Assembly: GCA_023078685.1 (NCBI GenBank)
Contig: JALGAS010000007.1
Span: 3,571,562-3,635,561, forward strand
Source: Neopestalotiopsis rosae
Taxonomy: Eukaryota; Ascomycota; Sordariomycetes; Amphisphaeriales; Sporocadaceae
Length of the DNA stretch: 64,000 nucleotides
Reading direction: 5' to 3'
The position numbers and the translations under genes were made by a program. A model generated the notes under the pieces. The model saw only the letters and a program-made list of their open reading frames with translations. It was not told the DNA's origin and did no database searches. Below are positions 32,565 through 44,017 of this stretch, in pieces (position 1 is the stretch's first letter; the number at the start of each line of letters is the position of its first letter).

Positions 32565-35500
32565 GACTGCCTTTTGCCCTTTGCGGGAACAGCGACAATC
32601 CAATGGCACCTGCTCCTTAACCTAAGGGGGGCTTCCGCGTAACCGTACGTGGCCAGCAAGCCGCAGCAGCTAATCCTCAGCTCTCTGGGCGGTCGTCTGA
32701 TCACCTGCTTGTATTAATGTGTTGCCTGGCTCGGCCATTCAGATTCCGTTCCTCCCACTCTCTTCAGACGCAGACGCGCAGCGCCCGCGGGGTTGTGCAG
32801 GGTCTAAATACGACAAGGTCTTGGGCGTTGGATAAGCCTGGGCCGTTGTTGAACCCCCGGGCTGGTGGCTGTCCATATAATACCTGGGGCCCCAGTGTGG
32901 AGGGGATTCGCAGCGGCAGCCCGGCCCGGACAGGCATGGACACTGTGGGACCTGCTTTAGATTGATGTCGGCTTATTCCCAAAGCCAACCTTGAAGGATC
33001 AGGAGGGGCCAAGAAATAATGTACTCATCGTCTCGACATTGATTACTGCACCTTCTCTGCTTCCGAACAATTCTCGCTTGGCTGTTGATCTTTCCAGCTC
33101 CCTGGTCAGGACTCTACACAAATTAGATCTGCCAGCGTCGATTCCCGTCTCGCCTACGGTCGGTCAATAGGCTTAAGCCAGGGCAATATCGTTCAATGCA
33201 CCGCGACAGCCTGCATGATTGGTCGGGAATGCTTGCCGCAAATTCTCCGTCATGTTGGAAATTCAGCCACTTTGATGGTTCCTGATTCCGGGTGGTTCGA
33301 GAGAATTGGATGCTGTTGCCAAGACCACCTCCAGTGTTTGCTAGACAGGGCCAACTCGGGCTGTATTTCAGCGCGACACTGCGGGTGTTGGAAGCCACCT
33401 GTGAGAAACTCACTCACAACTTGGCAAGTAGTGGACTGCCAATATACCCCGCGCCAAAGTAGGTACAAACCATGTCCAAGGTTAGTCAAGTACTTTGTAC
33501 AGACTTAGCATCTAGGACCCGTACAGAGTATAGGTAGCTAATAAAGTACTATATGGAGCGCTTCTCTACGCTGGCCGCGATAAGACGTGGCTGATAAAAC
33601 ACATCTGTCAATAGTAATTGGACGCTCGGCGTAAAATACATGACTCTCACAACGCGAATTGATGAATCACCGAGGCTTCTATGGTGTCATCAATAGCGCT
33701 TTGGCTACTTGGACCTTTTGGGTGTTGCATTGTATGAGAATCCGTGGATGAGCGGACTGAATCTATAGATCCATTGGCCAGACGACTTGTCTCGAGAGCA
33801 GAACATGCCCTACATTAACATGTTCTCCATGGCCTCTGTCCAAACCCGTCGTACATGTGCTAGGTGGTTCGTTTTCGGAACCATTGTCACAGTATCCAAT
33901 ATCCAATGCAATTCTCTGCCATATCTTGCCAATAGTCACATTAAATTTGCGATTAGTATCTTAATCTGTCCATGAAGATAGTTGTCCAGAGTTGTGTGAA
34001 GACCGGGGTCCCGGTATCTAGACCCTTTTGGGTCCGGAGCTCCTTGCCTCAGTTCCGGGTAAATTGTGGGCACCAGTCAGTGTCCTCCGCCGGATTTGGA
34101 CGTGGTATCGAGGCTTGGGATCTAGCCACATTCAGTCCCGTTGCACTCTGAAGATTGAACAGATGTTCGCAGCATTCTAATCTGGGCCACGATTGATGAT
34201 GCCTCTCCGAATGACAAAGATTATGAACATATGCATCTGCCGCTAACAAGCTTGAAAAACACATGAATGACCCTGGGCACAGGTTTGATGATTTCCCTGC
34301 AGGATCGGGATGAGCAGCTTTCCACAAATGCAACGTCACTTGTCTGTTGATGCTTTTGTTCCAATAGAGAATCTCGACTGATTCTATATTAGTGGCTTAT
34401 TGCGAGATGCTTCCTCGTTGCTGCAATAAAAGAGGTGAGAGTTGGACATTGTGTATCCTGAGTGGTCAGTACTGCCGAATCGTGATGAATGTTTGCTACC
34501 GCGCTCAAAGTCACTGACTGCGCTGTTTGTGGCTATTGATTCAAATAGCTCTTGTGAGGCTCTCGAAAGCCACAGCCCATGCCTGATTCAGCGTCGCATC
34601 GCATAGGCCCGATGATGCGCTTGCAGATCTACAGACTTTGACATGTTACTCCGCCTATGTTGACTGGGCCATTGGTGGAAAAACCAAGCACGTTCTTCCG
34701 AATGTCACTATCATGAGTAGGTGGTATAGAGTTCTGTCTCGGTCGATATTTAGATTCAACAAACAACAAGAATGATACAGTCGTATATCTGCGCTCTGTT
34801 GAACGTTCTGCATGCGGAGGGTTGTAAATACTGCCCAGAAAGGAGCATCATTTGGGGAATGTTCCGAGTGTCAAGATCATTGCTTCCCTTTGTTCCTTGA
34901 TACACATCGCATTGACGGCTGACCACCTGGCAAGGCATCGTGTATTCTAGTCCATTCTCTGCCTTGTTTGCAACGTGATCGATGATTCCTGATGCAATGC
35001 GCATGGTGCTATACTAGTCGAGAAGCGGATATAGCCATTGAGTAGCTGATGGAACCGAGGGTATTACACTTTGCTTTGTATGCTGTTCATGACAATTGGC
35101 TTTTATAGCCGCCCAATCTTCGCCGCCTTTTGTCGAATATATTTCTCGATGCTTGACTGTTCGCTTCTCTCTTGATAAGACTATGTTTCTGGTGTTGACC
35201 TGTTTCATGCAAGATGATCACAGTCTCTCCTTGTTTACCTTGCGGCAAGATAAGCAGAGTCGAGGCGTCGGACAATCAGCTTCTTTGAAGGCACTTTATT
35301 CACAACTCATGCCATGAGGATTCTCCAAATTGTTATGTCGGCAAGATTCCGGGGACAGGTCAACCGACGGTCATTGCTGGTGAATGTCGTAACTGTGAAT
35401 AGAACACTAGCAAGATCAAGACAGATTCCAAGACGTGAAAGTGTGGGGTCTTTGATTCGTTCACGATCGTGTGCATGCGGCCATGGAATTGATGGTGACT

Positions 35501-36135
35501 TGGTGAATCAAGTGAATACCTTCAATATTAAAACAGCAGTTCTCCACTGACGATTTGACTGATGGTCAAGTGTCCGACCTGAGTACACGAACATTGCCAA
35601 GTTGACTCGGCCTCGCTTCGAGGTGTGCAAGTTCCCAATTGTCAAGGCTCTTCAGTGTCCGTGCCACCCATTGCCCGCACCAATGACCTGGAGCCCAACA
35701 CTGCGGTCGCGGTGCGGGACGCTACCAAATAAGGTGCCATTACCAGTGCTGGTGCCACTAAGCCCTCTGCCCAGTGCCGGCGACCAGGAGAGCTGAACCT
35801 TGCCTCCTGCCCTGCCAACCAATGTGGTGGCACCTCGGCCCTGCACTAAGGTAATGCCAGAGCGTTTGGCGTGCGACACATTTACGGTATCAACCTAGCA
35901 TTGGTTTACATTGGATCTGAGCTACAAACTTCATGCCTTGATGTAGGTTCTCAATGTCTTCATTTGGCCGCGTCGACTATTGTTAGCATTCCTGGACGCA
36001 ACGCTTACAATCAGCACTGACGCGTCTCTTGCTATAGCATTGCATCTGCTAGCTTACCAATACTTGCTCGGCAACCCTTCTGCTTGTAGAGCACCGCCAA
36101 TAACCATCAACCCGAGGACAAACAAGAAAGAGACC
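32565..36135. other. 3.6-kb intergenic, no gene seen
   Basis: The longest gene-free stretch left of the subtelomere, between the divergent DUF1479 and RGG genes. Frames are short, mostly antisense pairs, with no motif. A GC-rich block at about 35600-35870 just upstream of the RGG gene is distinct but unassigned. Confidence 0.5.
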
Positions 36136-37344
36136 ATGGACGACCAATTCAACGGCCGAACCGACGACGATCTCTTTGCGGATGACTTTGAGCCCGTAGA
36201 GCAGACATACGTAGAGCCTGCGCCGGCCCCAACCACTGCGCCAGCGCCAGCGCCAGAACCAGAAACGGTACCCAACGTCTCTGCGACACCTGTCCCAAAG
36301 CCGGAGCAGCCTCCTACCCGCAGCAAACCGGGCTCCCTCTCCCAATCGCGACACAATGTCCAAAAGAGCCGGCCCTCATCGAAACAAGCATCAGCAACAA
36401 CATCGGCGACTAGCCCCGGCAAGTCATCTGAGCCAACCCGGGCAAGCAGCGCGGCATCAGATACACCGCCAACAAATGGCGCGCCACAGCCCGCCGCAAC
36501 GGCCAGCACTGCGCCGACAAATGCGCCAAAGGGTCCTTCTGCTGCCACGGCTGGACCCAACACGGCTGGGCCCAACCGGCATCTCAGCGGCGCCAACCCA
36601 CGAACCAAACTGTCTGCTGCCCAACTCGACCAGAAGATGGCGGATATGAGGATCGCGAATGCAGAACGCACGCGCAAGTTCCAGCAGGCCACAATGGACG
36701 AGAAATCGCACGACCTGGCCCTGAAAAAGGGCGAAGAAGAGGCGCGCAAGCGTCGGGCCGAGGAAGCTGAGCGCAAGAAGCGCAACGACGAAGACCGCAA
36801 GAAGCTGGAGGACGAGCGCCAGCGCAATCGCGAAAGAAAGCTCAAGTCACAGGGCCTCTGGGATCAGCAAAAGATGCTCACGGATGAGCCCGAGAAGAGA
36901 AGCTTCAAGAGTGCTCAGGGCGGCGTCCGCGGCGAGCGGCGAGGCGGTCTTGGAGGTAGCCGCTTTGCTGACCAGGACGAGAGCCGCGACCAACCAAGCC
37001 AAAACGCCAGGGATTCTACTGGTGGTGAAGGCCGTGGCCGCGGAAGAGGAAGAGGTCGGGGCGCGGCAAGAGGTGACCGTGGTGGAAGGTCGGCTTTCAA
37101 CCAAGGCAATGAGCGCAGCAGTAATGGCAACGCGCCCCTGAAATCGGATTCTCCGCCAAAGCCCGAAGACTTTCCATCCTTACCGCCGCAACCCAAGGTT
37201 GATACTACCGACAAGGGCCCTGCTATCAAATCCACCGATCTCCCATTTCTTCCTCCCAGTCTCAACTCGCCTCTCATCGGGCAGTGGGACGATGAAATGG
37301 CTGCTCTCGACGAGCAATCTCAGCAAGATGCGCATCCCGTCTAG
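36136..37344 (+). CDS. RGG-box, coiled-coil protein, probably RNA-binding
   Basis: Single exon, 402 residues. The frame opens further upstream, but the ATG at 36136 starts an acidic segment, MDDQFNGRTDDDLFADDFE, and the preceding sequence looks like leader. Order of parts: acidic N-terminus; Pro/Ala-rich linker to about 90; Ser/Thr/Ala-rich low complexity to about 155; a charged helix from about 160 to 240 (KGEEEARKRRAEEAERKKR, KLEDERQRNRERK); a KSQGLWDQQKML block; then RGG-type repeats (GEGRGRGRGRGRG) near 300; and PEDFPSLPPQP towards the end. RGG boxes bind RNA, so a role in mRNA metabolism is likely. The exact family is not recognised. Confidence 0.75.
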   Translation: MDDQFNGRTDDDLFADDFEPVEQTYVEPAPAPTTAPAPAPEPETVPNVSATPVPKPEQPPTRSKPGSLSQSRHNVQKSRPSSKQASATTSATSPGKSSEPTRASSAASDTPPTNGAPQPAATASTAPTNAPKGPSAATAGPNTAGPNRHLSGANPRTKLSAAQLDQKMADMRIANAERTRKFQQATMDEKSHDLALKKGEEEARKRRAEEAERKKRNDEDRKKLEDERQRNRERKLKSQGLWDQQKMLTDEPEKRSFKSAQGGVRGERRGGLGGSRFADQDESRDQPSQNARDSTGGEGRGRGRGRGRGAARGDRGGRSAFNQGNERSSNGNAPLKSDSPPKPEDFPSLPPQPKVDTTDKGPAIKSTDLPFLPPSLNSPLIGQWDDEMAALDEQSQQDAHPV

Positions 37345-38336
37345 AATAATAGGAAAATTTCGCCCGCTCTTTTCACTTTGGTTTTGAGGTATTTGTCTCG
37401 TCGCAAACCCTCTCTACCTGAAAAGTCGGTCATGATTCTTGAGTGGCTGAATGTTGTTGAAACGCCGGTACGGATGAAGGGCCTTGGACTTTCTGGCGCC
37501 CATCTACTCTCGGGAAAATGCATTTCGACGTGAATCGAGAAGAATGGTATAGATGTGCCGCTGGGTCGTCCTAGGCTTGGTGGAGAATGTCGCGACTTTC
37601 AAGAATGATCCTGCATAGCATATGATGTAGAGGATTATGATTCAAACAATTATCTTAGTGGCAAGAGCGATGATGTACATCAAATTTAGAAGAATAAAAG
37701 CGAGTTGTATCATTTAAACGGCATCGTACACGCCTTGAAAGCATGAGTTGGACCTTGACGCTCAATATTTGTGGTTGTTTCTATTAATTGTCGCCCATGT
37801 TGAAACTTGAATTGATCAAACCGGTCAAACGATTCATGCAGTTTGAATTTGCTCGACAAGACTACATTACCGTGCCCCATGGCCAGCTGCTGTCTTGATC
37901 AAGCAGCGCAAGTTTTCATGTCGTGGCTCCCCAATCTCACGCAGACCATGAATTGCCTTATGGAGAGCGAAGTTGGCTGCCTATTTATGACTGGCATGCC
38001 CTTACAATCTCTTCAATGTTCCAGTCTTGTGCTGCAATCTCGTCTCTTGGTCATCATTGCCCGCTCAAGATGACAGCACGTAACAAATCCTGGGACGACC
38101 GTCCACAATTCTGTGCTGGCAAGCAATCAAACGAAGTTGTTGATGCTCGTCGTGTTATGCATCCTCGAACTGCTGGCTACGGTTTAGTCCAAATGTCGGT
38201 TTGGTCGCCACGAGAACTTACCGCAGCTCGAGCTGATTCGGAATATGTTGCGCCATCCGGTAATCCCTGGTTGGCAGTAGTTTGTCGTTGCCTCTTGGAT
38301 CCTCGAGAGCATATTGTTTGATCTCTTTGATCTGGC
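37345..38336. other. intergenic between convergent genes
   Basis: 3' flanks of the RGG gene and of LUC7. No supported frame. Confidence 0.5.
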
Positions 38337-39176
38337 TTACCAACCGCCGCGGTACCCTCTACCACGACCACCGCCACCGCCACCTCCATATCCGCCTCTT
38401 CTCGGTCCGCGAGGTCCCTTCCAATCGCCGTCATCGCCCCGAGGACCATCATCCATGCCAGGTCCCCGCGGTGCTCGTCCGCCGCGCAGCTCTTTCGGGA
38501 AAGCATCATACGTCCGCCGCATCTGGGCATATCCCAGGTGCATTTTGCCGTAAAAGTGATCAGCCAGGCGCCGATCGTTGTCTAGTCTCGAAAGATAGGC
38601 ACCGCACACGTCGCAAACCTGTAACTTTTGATGGCCCGATGGTCCGCTCGTGTCACTGAGGGCCTTGAGCTCCCGCTCGCGTTCTGCTTTCTGCGCCGCC
38701 GCCAGTCGGACCTTGTAGAATTCGTCATATGCGCGAGAAACTTCGCCCAGGTCGCCCAAGACCTCAATCTCGCTCAGACCCACGTTGATAGTTGCCGATA
38801 GATCTGCAATAGACTTGAGCAGAACATTAGTCTGCCGAATCTCGTCTGGTGTCTTTTCGAGTCTTCGTTGTGCCGCATCAATGCGCCTGTTGCATTCGTC
38901 GATATATTTTTGCAGGTCGCGCATATAATCCCACTCGAAATTGTGGCGTTGCTTCTGTTGCGGTGGTAGGTTTTCGTACTCGGTCTTGAGGCCCTCGGAG
39001 TGTACCTTTGGACACGGCCCCAAATCTTGCTTTGTGTTGGTGAAGAGATCGTGCGGACAGGTGCCAACAAGGTATGAGCGACAAACTTTGGGGTCAGTGA
39101 GAGAGAGTTGGGATGCGCGAGACGAAATGGGATTGCCCATGAGCTGCTCGAGCAGCTTGCGCTGTTCTGCCGCCAT
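38337..39176 (-). CDS. LUC7: Luc7, U1 snRNP-associated splicing factor
   Basis: Single exon, 279 residues, ATG at 39176. Luc7 proteins sit in the U1 snRNP and help select 5' splice sites. The sequence opens with EQRKLLEQLMGNPISS, followed by the first zinc finger, DPKVCRSYLVGTCPHDLF through GPCPKVHSEGLK (CCCH type), a long helical region with YMRDLQKYIDECNRRIDAAQ, and the second finger CDVCGAYLSRLDNDRR with ADHFYGKMHLGY. The tail is an RGG/glycine stretch (RRGGYGG to RGRGYRGGW) that ends with the stop. It shares a 538-bp divergent promoter region with GPI16. All expected elements are present. Confidence 0.95.
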   Translation of the reverse strand: MAAEQRKLLEQLMGNPISSRASQLSLTDPKVCRSYLVGTCPHDLFTNTKQDLGPCPKVHSEGLKTEYENLPPQQKQRHNFEWDYMRDLQKYIDECNRRIDAAQRRLEKTPDEIRQTNVLLKSIADLSATINVGLSEIEVLGDLGEVSRAYDEFYKVRLAAAQKAERERELKALSDTSGPSGHQKLQVCDVCGAYLSRLDNDRRLADHFYGKMHLGYAQMRRTYDAFPKELRGGRAPRGPGMDDGPRGDDGDWKGPRGPRRGGYGGGGGGGRGRGYRGGW

Positions 39177-39714
39177 CTTTGGAGGATGTGGACGTGTTCA
39201 AGCGCTGATTGTCGGAGAGTCCGTCGAGGGGCAACAGTCGTGTATTAAATGACGGGTGATGTAAGATTATAAAGATTTCGGGAGATCTGCAAAAGCGACA
39301 CTTGTTATGTGGCGCGTAATGTATGATTGTATCGTGGTATCGCGTCGCAGCGAAGTGGTGGTTCGGGAATTGTTCTTCAAATGTTTTCAGCCGCTAACTT
39401 CCAGAAGAGGCTGACGAGTCGCCCAAGCTCGAAGCTACGGGTGCATGTACGTACCTGAAAGAGCTTCTTTTGCGGGGGCCAATTAGTGGACGGCGTCGTA
39501 CCAGGGGTTCCCGTGCAAGGAGCCTTTCAACTGTACTTGGTGCGTCACAGCGCCCAAGTCCTGCCACGATGGCGGCGAGCTAATGTAGCCCCAGCAAGTC
39601 CCCAATCTCAGTGCATCCTTTAAACAACATGGGCCATCTGTCACCTCTATTCCCAGACCACCGTTCACGACACCAGCTCGAACTTCACGTTCGATTGGGT
39701 CGTTACAGTCGACA
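39177..39714. other. divergent promoter region LUC7/GPI16
   Basis: 538 bp between two divergent start codons. No specific element could be assigned. Confidence 0.5.
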
Positions 39715-41681
39715 ATGATGCATTCCTTTAATTATGTTCTCTTCACTCTCTTGTCGTCACTACTACTTTCTTCTCCTGTCGCCGCCTCCGACTACCACGA
39801 ACAGCTGGTCCTCAAGCCTCTGCCCCAAAACTCCCTCCTGGCCAGCTTCAACTTCAAGTCGAACACCTCGGTCGCCGCTTTCGAGGCGCACAACTTTCAA
39901 TTCTTCCCTCGATCACTGGGGCAGATTCTACAACATGCAGGCACGCGAGAATTGCACCTGAGGTTTAGCCTCGGACGTTGGGACGCGGAGACGTGGGGAG
40001 CAAGACCGTGGGATGGGACCAAGGAAGGGGGTACAGGCGTTGAGCTCTGGGCCTGGCTGGAGGCCGAGACAACCGAGGAGTGAGGATGCCAAAGGCAATG
40101 ATCCCTTTGTGATGAACTTGGACTGATTGGATTCGCAGAGCTGATCACAAATGGCTGACCCTGACCAATGCGCTCTCGGGTCTCTTTTGCGCCTCGCTCA
40201 ACTTTATCGATTCGACAAGGACCATACGTCCCGTCATGTCCTTTCTACCCGAGGGCGACCACCCGAATGCCACGCTTGCCAACATGCACCTCCTCCACGG
40301 TGTTCTGCCTAGAGAGGTTGTGTGTACCGAAAACTTGACTCCATTCTTGAAGCTTCTTCCATGCAAGGGCAAGGCTGGAATTTCTACCCTGTTGGACGGC
40401 CACAAACTATTCGATGCCTCGTGGCAGAGCATGGCAATTGATGTCCGACCAATCTGTCCGACTGGCCAAGACTGTGTATTAGAGATTGAGCAGACAATCG
40501 ACATGGTCTTGGACATTGAAAGATCAAAAAGACCAAGAGGTGAGCATACATACAGTGTTCCTCCGTAAACCTACCACTGACCATGACCAGGCAATCCTAT
40601 TCCTCGGCCACCGCCCGGCCACGAGCTCAAGTGCGATACAAGCAAGGAGTATCATGGTAGAGATACGTGTTTCCCGACCGAGACTCTTTCTCCCCAGGAC
40701 TGGACCATCTCACAAGTCTTTGGCAAGTCAATGAAGGGTACATGCCCACTCGCCGACCCTGATGTGGCTCCTGTCTGTGTTCAGGCACCTCACAGTCGTC
40801 AAGTCTTTACATCCACTGGAGTGACCGAGCTAAAGGTCAAGGACACTGAACGCTGCTACTTTGTACCGCCAGAGGACGATTTTGAGCTTGTCCTCCCACA
40901 CGTGCAGGATGACGACGCCAATGCATCTACCAGCGAGGAATTTGTCAAACCGGAACGCCCTCTCTTGTACGCTGAACGAAGCTTCACAGGACACGGGCAG
41001 CAACGTGGTGGTGTTCAGACAATTTTCACCAACCCAAGCCCCGACGCCGAGGTTGAATTCGTCTACTTGGAGAGTTTGCCATGGTTTATGCGCATATATC
41101 TGCATACCCTGCAAGCCCGTATCTCTCACAAGACTGGTGTAGACAAGGGCAAAGCACTGGTCGACGAGAATAATGTCATTCAAGAGATATATTACCGGCC
41201 CTTTCTCGATCGGGAGAGGGGAACACAGCTCGAGCTTCGGATGCGCATCCCGCCCGCCAGTACCGTTTTCATGACGTACGACTTTGAAAAGACGATTCTA
41301 CGATATACCGAGTATCCTCCAGATGCTAACCGCGGTTTCGACGTTGCTGCTGCCGTCATAACAATTCTTCCTCCCACGGGAAAGACGAGCAATCTGAGGA
41401 CGACAAGTCTATTGCTCAACCTTCCGACCCCTGACTTTTCCATGCCCTACAATGTCATCATTTTCACAAGCACCGCGATTGCACTTGCATTTGGAGGTCT
41501 ATACAACATTCTTGTTCGAAGATTTGTTGGCGGTGACGAGGGACCAGAGGTTAGTGTTGTAAAACTGAGGCGAAAGATCCAGGAAGCTGTAGGAAAACTG
41601 AAGCTCAAGTTGGCCAAACCGGCTGTCAAGAGTTCAGATGTCGCCGTGGGGCAGAAAAAAGCAGAGGAAAAGGTGGACTAG
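39715..41681 (+). CDS. GPI16: Gpi16/PIG-T, GPI transamidase subunit
   Basis: Subunit of the ER-membrane GPI transamidase, which swaps a C-terminal signal for a GPI anchor. Three exons: 39715-40079, 40139-40539 and 40591-41681, 618 residues. Signal peptide FTLLSSLLLSSPVAASDYHE at the start. Family blocks are LVLKPLPQNSLLASFNF, HNFQFFPRSLGQIL, WDAETWGARPWDG and LPEGDHPNATLANMHLLHG, then after the second splice GNPIPRPPPGHELKC. Near the C-terminus lies LPWFMRIYLHTLQ, then a single membrane helix NVIIFTSTAIALAFGGLYN followed by a lysine-rich cytosolic tail. The start is the first of two adjacent ATGs. A tandem Met start and short leader are not unusual. Confidence 0.95.
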
Positions 41682-41962
41682 ATGTACTTCAGTGAGAAGA
41701 AACAATAGCAAAACCAACCCGTTTGTGGCTCATCAAGGCAACAATCAGCAACTCATCACTGTGTCGGCGTGTCACGGGTCTGTGGAATGCGAGCCTCGAA
41801 TCTTTGCGGTACAATCGTTCTTGGACTATTGTGACTTTGATCATTCGACTATAGATGCTGACAACTCGGCGGAAACATGAAGTAAGAATACACGGCTCCT
41901 TGATTCTGAACAAATGATTCAAATCCACATATGGAATGTACAGCCATGAGCCCACCCATTGT

Positions 41963-42439
41963 CTAAGGGCATCCCTCTGGAAGGAAGCAAATGTTGCATT
42001 TGAGTGAACTCAGAGTATTGTCAAAGCCAGTCGGCAGGCTGTTTTGGGTACCACCAAGGGCGATAAAGCCTGCACTCTCATCGCAGTCGGGGTTACTAGA
42101 ACAGATGTTAAAATAAGTCCAGAGGTAGTGGGGTAATTTATTACTTGTAGAATGTGCAAATGCTCGAGTCACTAAATGTATTGATGGAGCTGACATTGTC
42201 GTTCCACTCGCCCGGAATATTGGCTACCACATTCATCAGCAGAGAGGCCAAGACTGGGCCTATATGGGAGGATGCTCACAGCATTGGTCTGGAGTCGTTT
42301 GAAAGTCTAGGCAATCACCTTGATTCGGGTCGTTGCATAGAAGCAAGAGCTGAATGTCCTGACGGGCTCCCACAGCGGGAGCAGCCTGGCACAAGCCCAG
42401 GAGCATGGCAGCGAGGGCGACAGTCTTGAGAGCAAACAT
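41963..42439 (-). CDS. small secreted cysteine-containing protein
   Basis: Three exons, 42439-42280, 42223-42145 and 42095-41963, giving 123 residues. None of the exons alone would be called, but splicing gives one continuous frame. Signal peptide MFALKTVALAAMLLGLCQA; the mature part has eight cysteines in segments LLCNDPNQGDCLDF, PDQCSNI, SSICTFYNNPDCDES and SSLKCNICFLPEGC. Repeated short C-x-F/Y strands and the NVSSINTF / TLSSLKC pair look like two related halves, as in beta/gamma-crystallin-like small secreted proteins of ascomycetes. The first intron (56 nt) uses a GTGAGC donor and a GTAG acceptor with CTGAT upstream. Function is not known; it could act at the host or competitor interface or in the cell wall. 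Confidence 0.65.
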
Positions 42440-44017
42440 GGTAGATATTGTTCTTGGAGTATTTTCTTCTTTGGTTTATGAACGAGGATGGATCTCGAAA
42501 ACAAGTCAACTGTGAGGATGCCAGACGGGAGATTTTATAGTAAATCAGACTCAAGCTGGTCCTTTGATACTGCGTAATGATGGGCGTCGTTTGTTCTAGG
42601 AAATCCTTCGTCACGTCGTAAAAGCCGTGTAATCTGACGCCAAGTAGACCAGGCTGAAAAAATATCAATCGTTGCGAGACAGAATCATCAAATAGGATTC
42701 GTTTGCGCTTAGGTTGAGGCGGACCTGGACATTTGAAGGAGTCGTGGTGCTAAGCCTTGGCAAGCCTCTGCGAATGTTAATGCCAGAGCTGGTCGCCATC
42801 TGACATCAGATTAGACCGTCTGTCCATATTCTCTGTTATTCCGGAGTCTCTTGATGTGATTGAGATCGTCTATTAGAGGGGATCCATTCCTGGCGTGATC
42901 TTGGCAGACGCTAATATGAAATGAAGGTTTATGGTGATGCAACCAGTTCTACTATCATGAACCATGAAACATGATCTAATATGAACATGATACACGGGTC
43001 AGGGTGCTTTGTCCGCTGTGTGGTCTTCTATTTCGGGATTACGGCCATGTCTTTTGGCCAAGCTCAGAGGCCGTCTTGTAAACTATTTCAGTACCACATG
43101 GGGATAAATGGTTGTTCATGACGATGCTTGCTGCAAAACTCTGACATCTATGCGTAAGTGTCCTTGAAGACTATTCTGGAAATAGTACAACGAATACACT
43201 GATCTACTGTATCAACAGGGTTGCCAGGTTTTATCAGGTTCGAAGCCAGCGCCAACGCTGCTACCAAACTAATATCGGGTGATGAAGGGAGAGCAAAGCT
43301 ATGATCACATGGAAAGGACAACTGCACTTCAACTTCAGGATTGAAAATCAGAACAGAAGATGCTGAGCCAAGATTATGGCTTGTCAGATCAACTCGGAAC
43401 TCAGCTGAGAGGCGCAGTCAGAAAGGCATGGTATCGTGGCGGCACAATTTGGCACTGGCAGAGTTTACCGGGAATCACCGGGAATCACCGGTATGGTACT
43501 ATTATCTGAGAAGTATCTGGACAGAACTGATGCCATCGTTGGTCTGTATTGACGATATTGGCATGAAATCCGGCGGATCAATCCATGTCTATACGATAAA
43601 CGATGTTCTTTAGCGTGGGAACCTTGCTGCCATGATTTACAAATGTACGTACTTTTAAGTAAAGCTGCCACGCACGTCACTGCGGGATCGGTGAGGATGG
43701 ACCAGACCGAGAAAGTGGCAGCCATCTTTCAGTGGACCATGGACATTAACAAACATGTTGATTTGGTTCCTTGAAGTGAAATGGCATAGGTCAATCAAGT
43801 TTGAAGATTATACTCGGCAGGACGCATGTTTGATGTTACATCCCTTGACATCTAGTGTCATTGTGGACTAGCGCCCTGCCCCCAGAGCTCCAGGGCTCAG
43901 GCATTGAAGCTCTTCGAGCTCCGCCTACCACCATCCAACGCCAATGCGAACGTCTGGATGGGAGTGAGATAATAAACCCACGAGCCAGCAATCACTCTTG
44001 CGCCGTTCCGGACCAGG
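42440..44017. other. 1.6-kb intergenic, no gene seen
   Basis: Divergent promoter space between the secreted protein and the helix-turn-helix gene. The tiny direct repeat CGGGAATCAC at about 43470-43490 is not otherwise explained. Confidence 0.5.
42533..42539 (-). promoter_or_regulatory. TATA element of small secreted protein gene
   Basis: TATAAAA on the minus strand 94 bp before the ATG at 42439. Confidence 0.4.

Noticed and set aside
24400..35576. 16-bp identical word GATGGTCAAGTGTCCG at about 24400 and 35560
   Set aside because: One such match is expected by chance in a window of this size, and the flanks do not agree.
36054..36845. 263-codon minus-strand frame over the RGG gene
   Set aside because: Antisense shadow of a low-complexity coding region; Ser/Arg/Leu composition follows from the sense codons.
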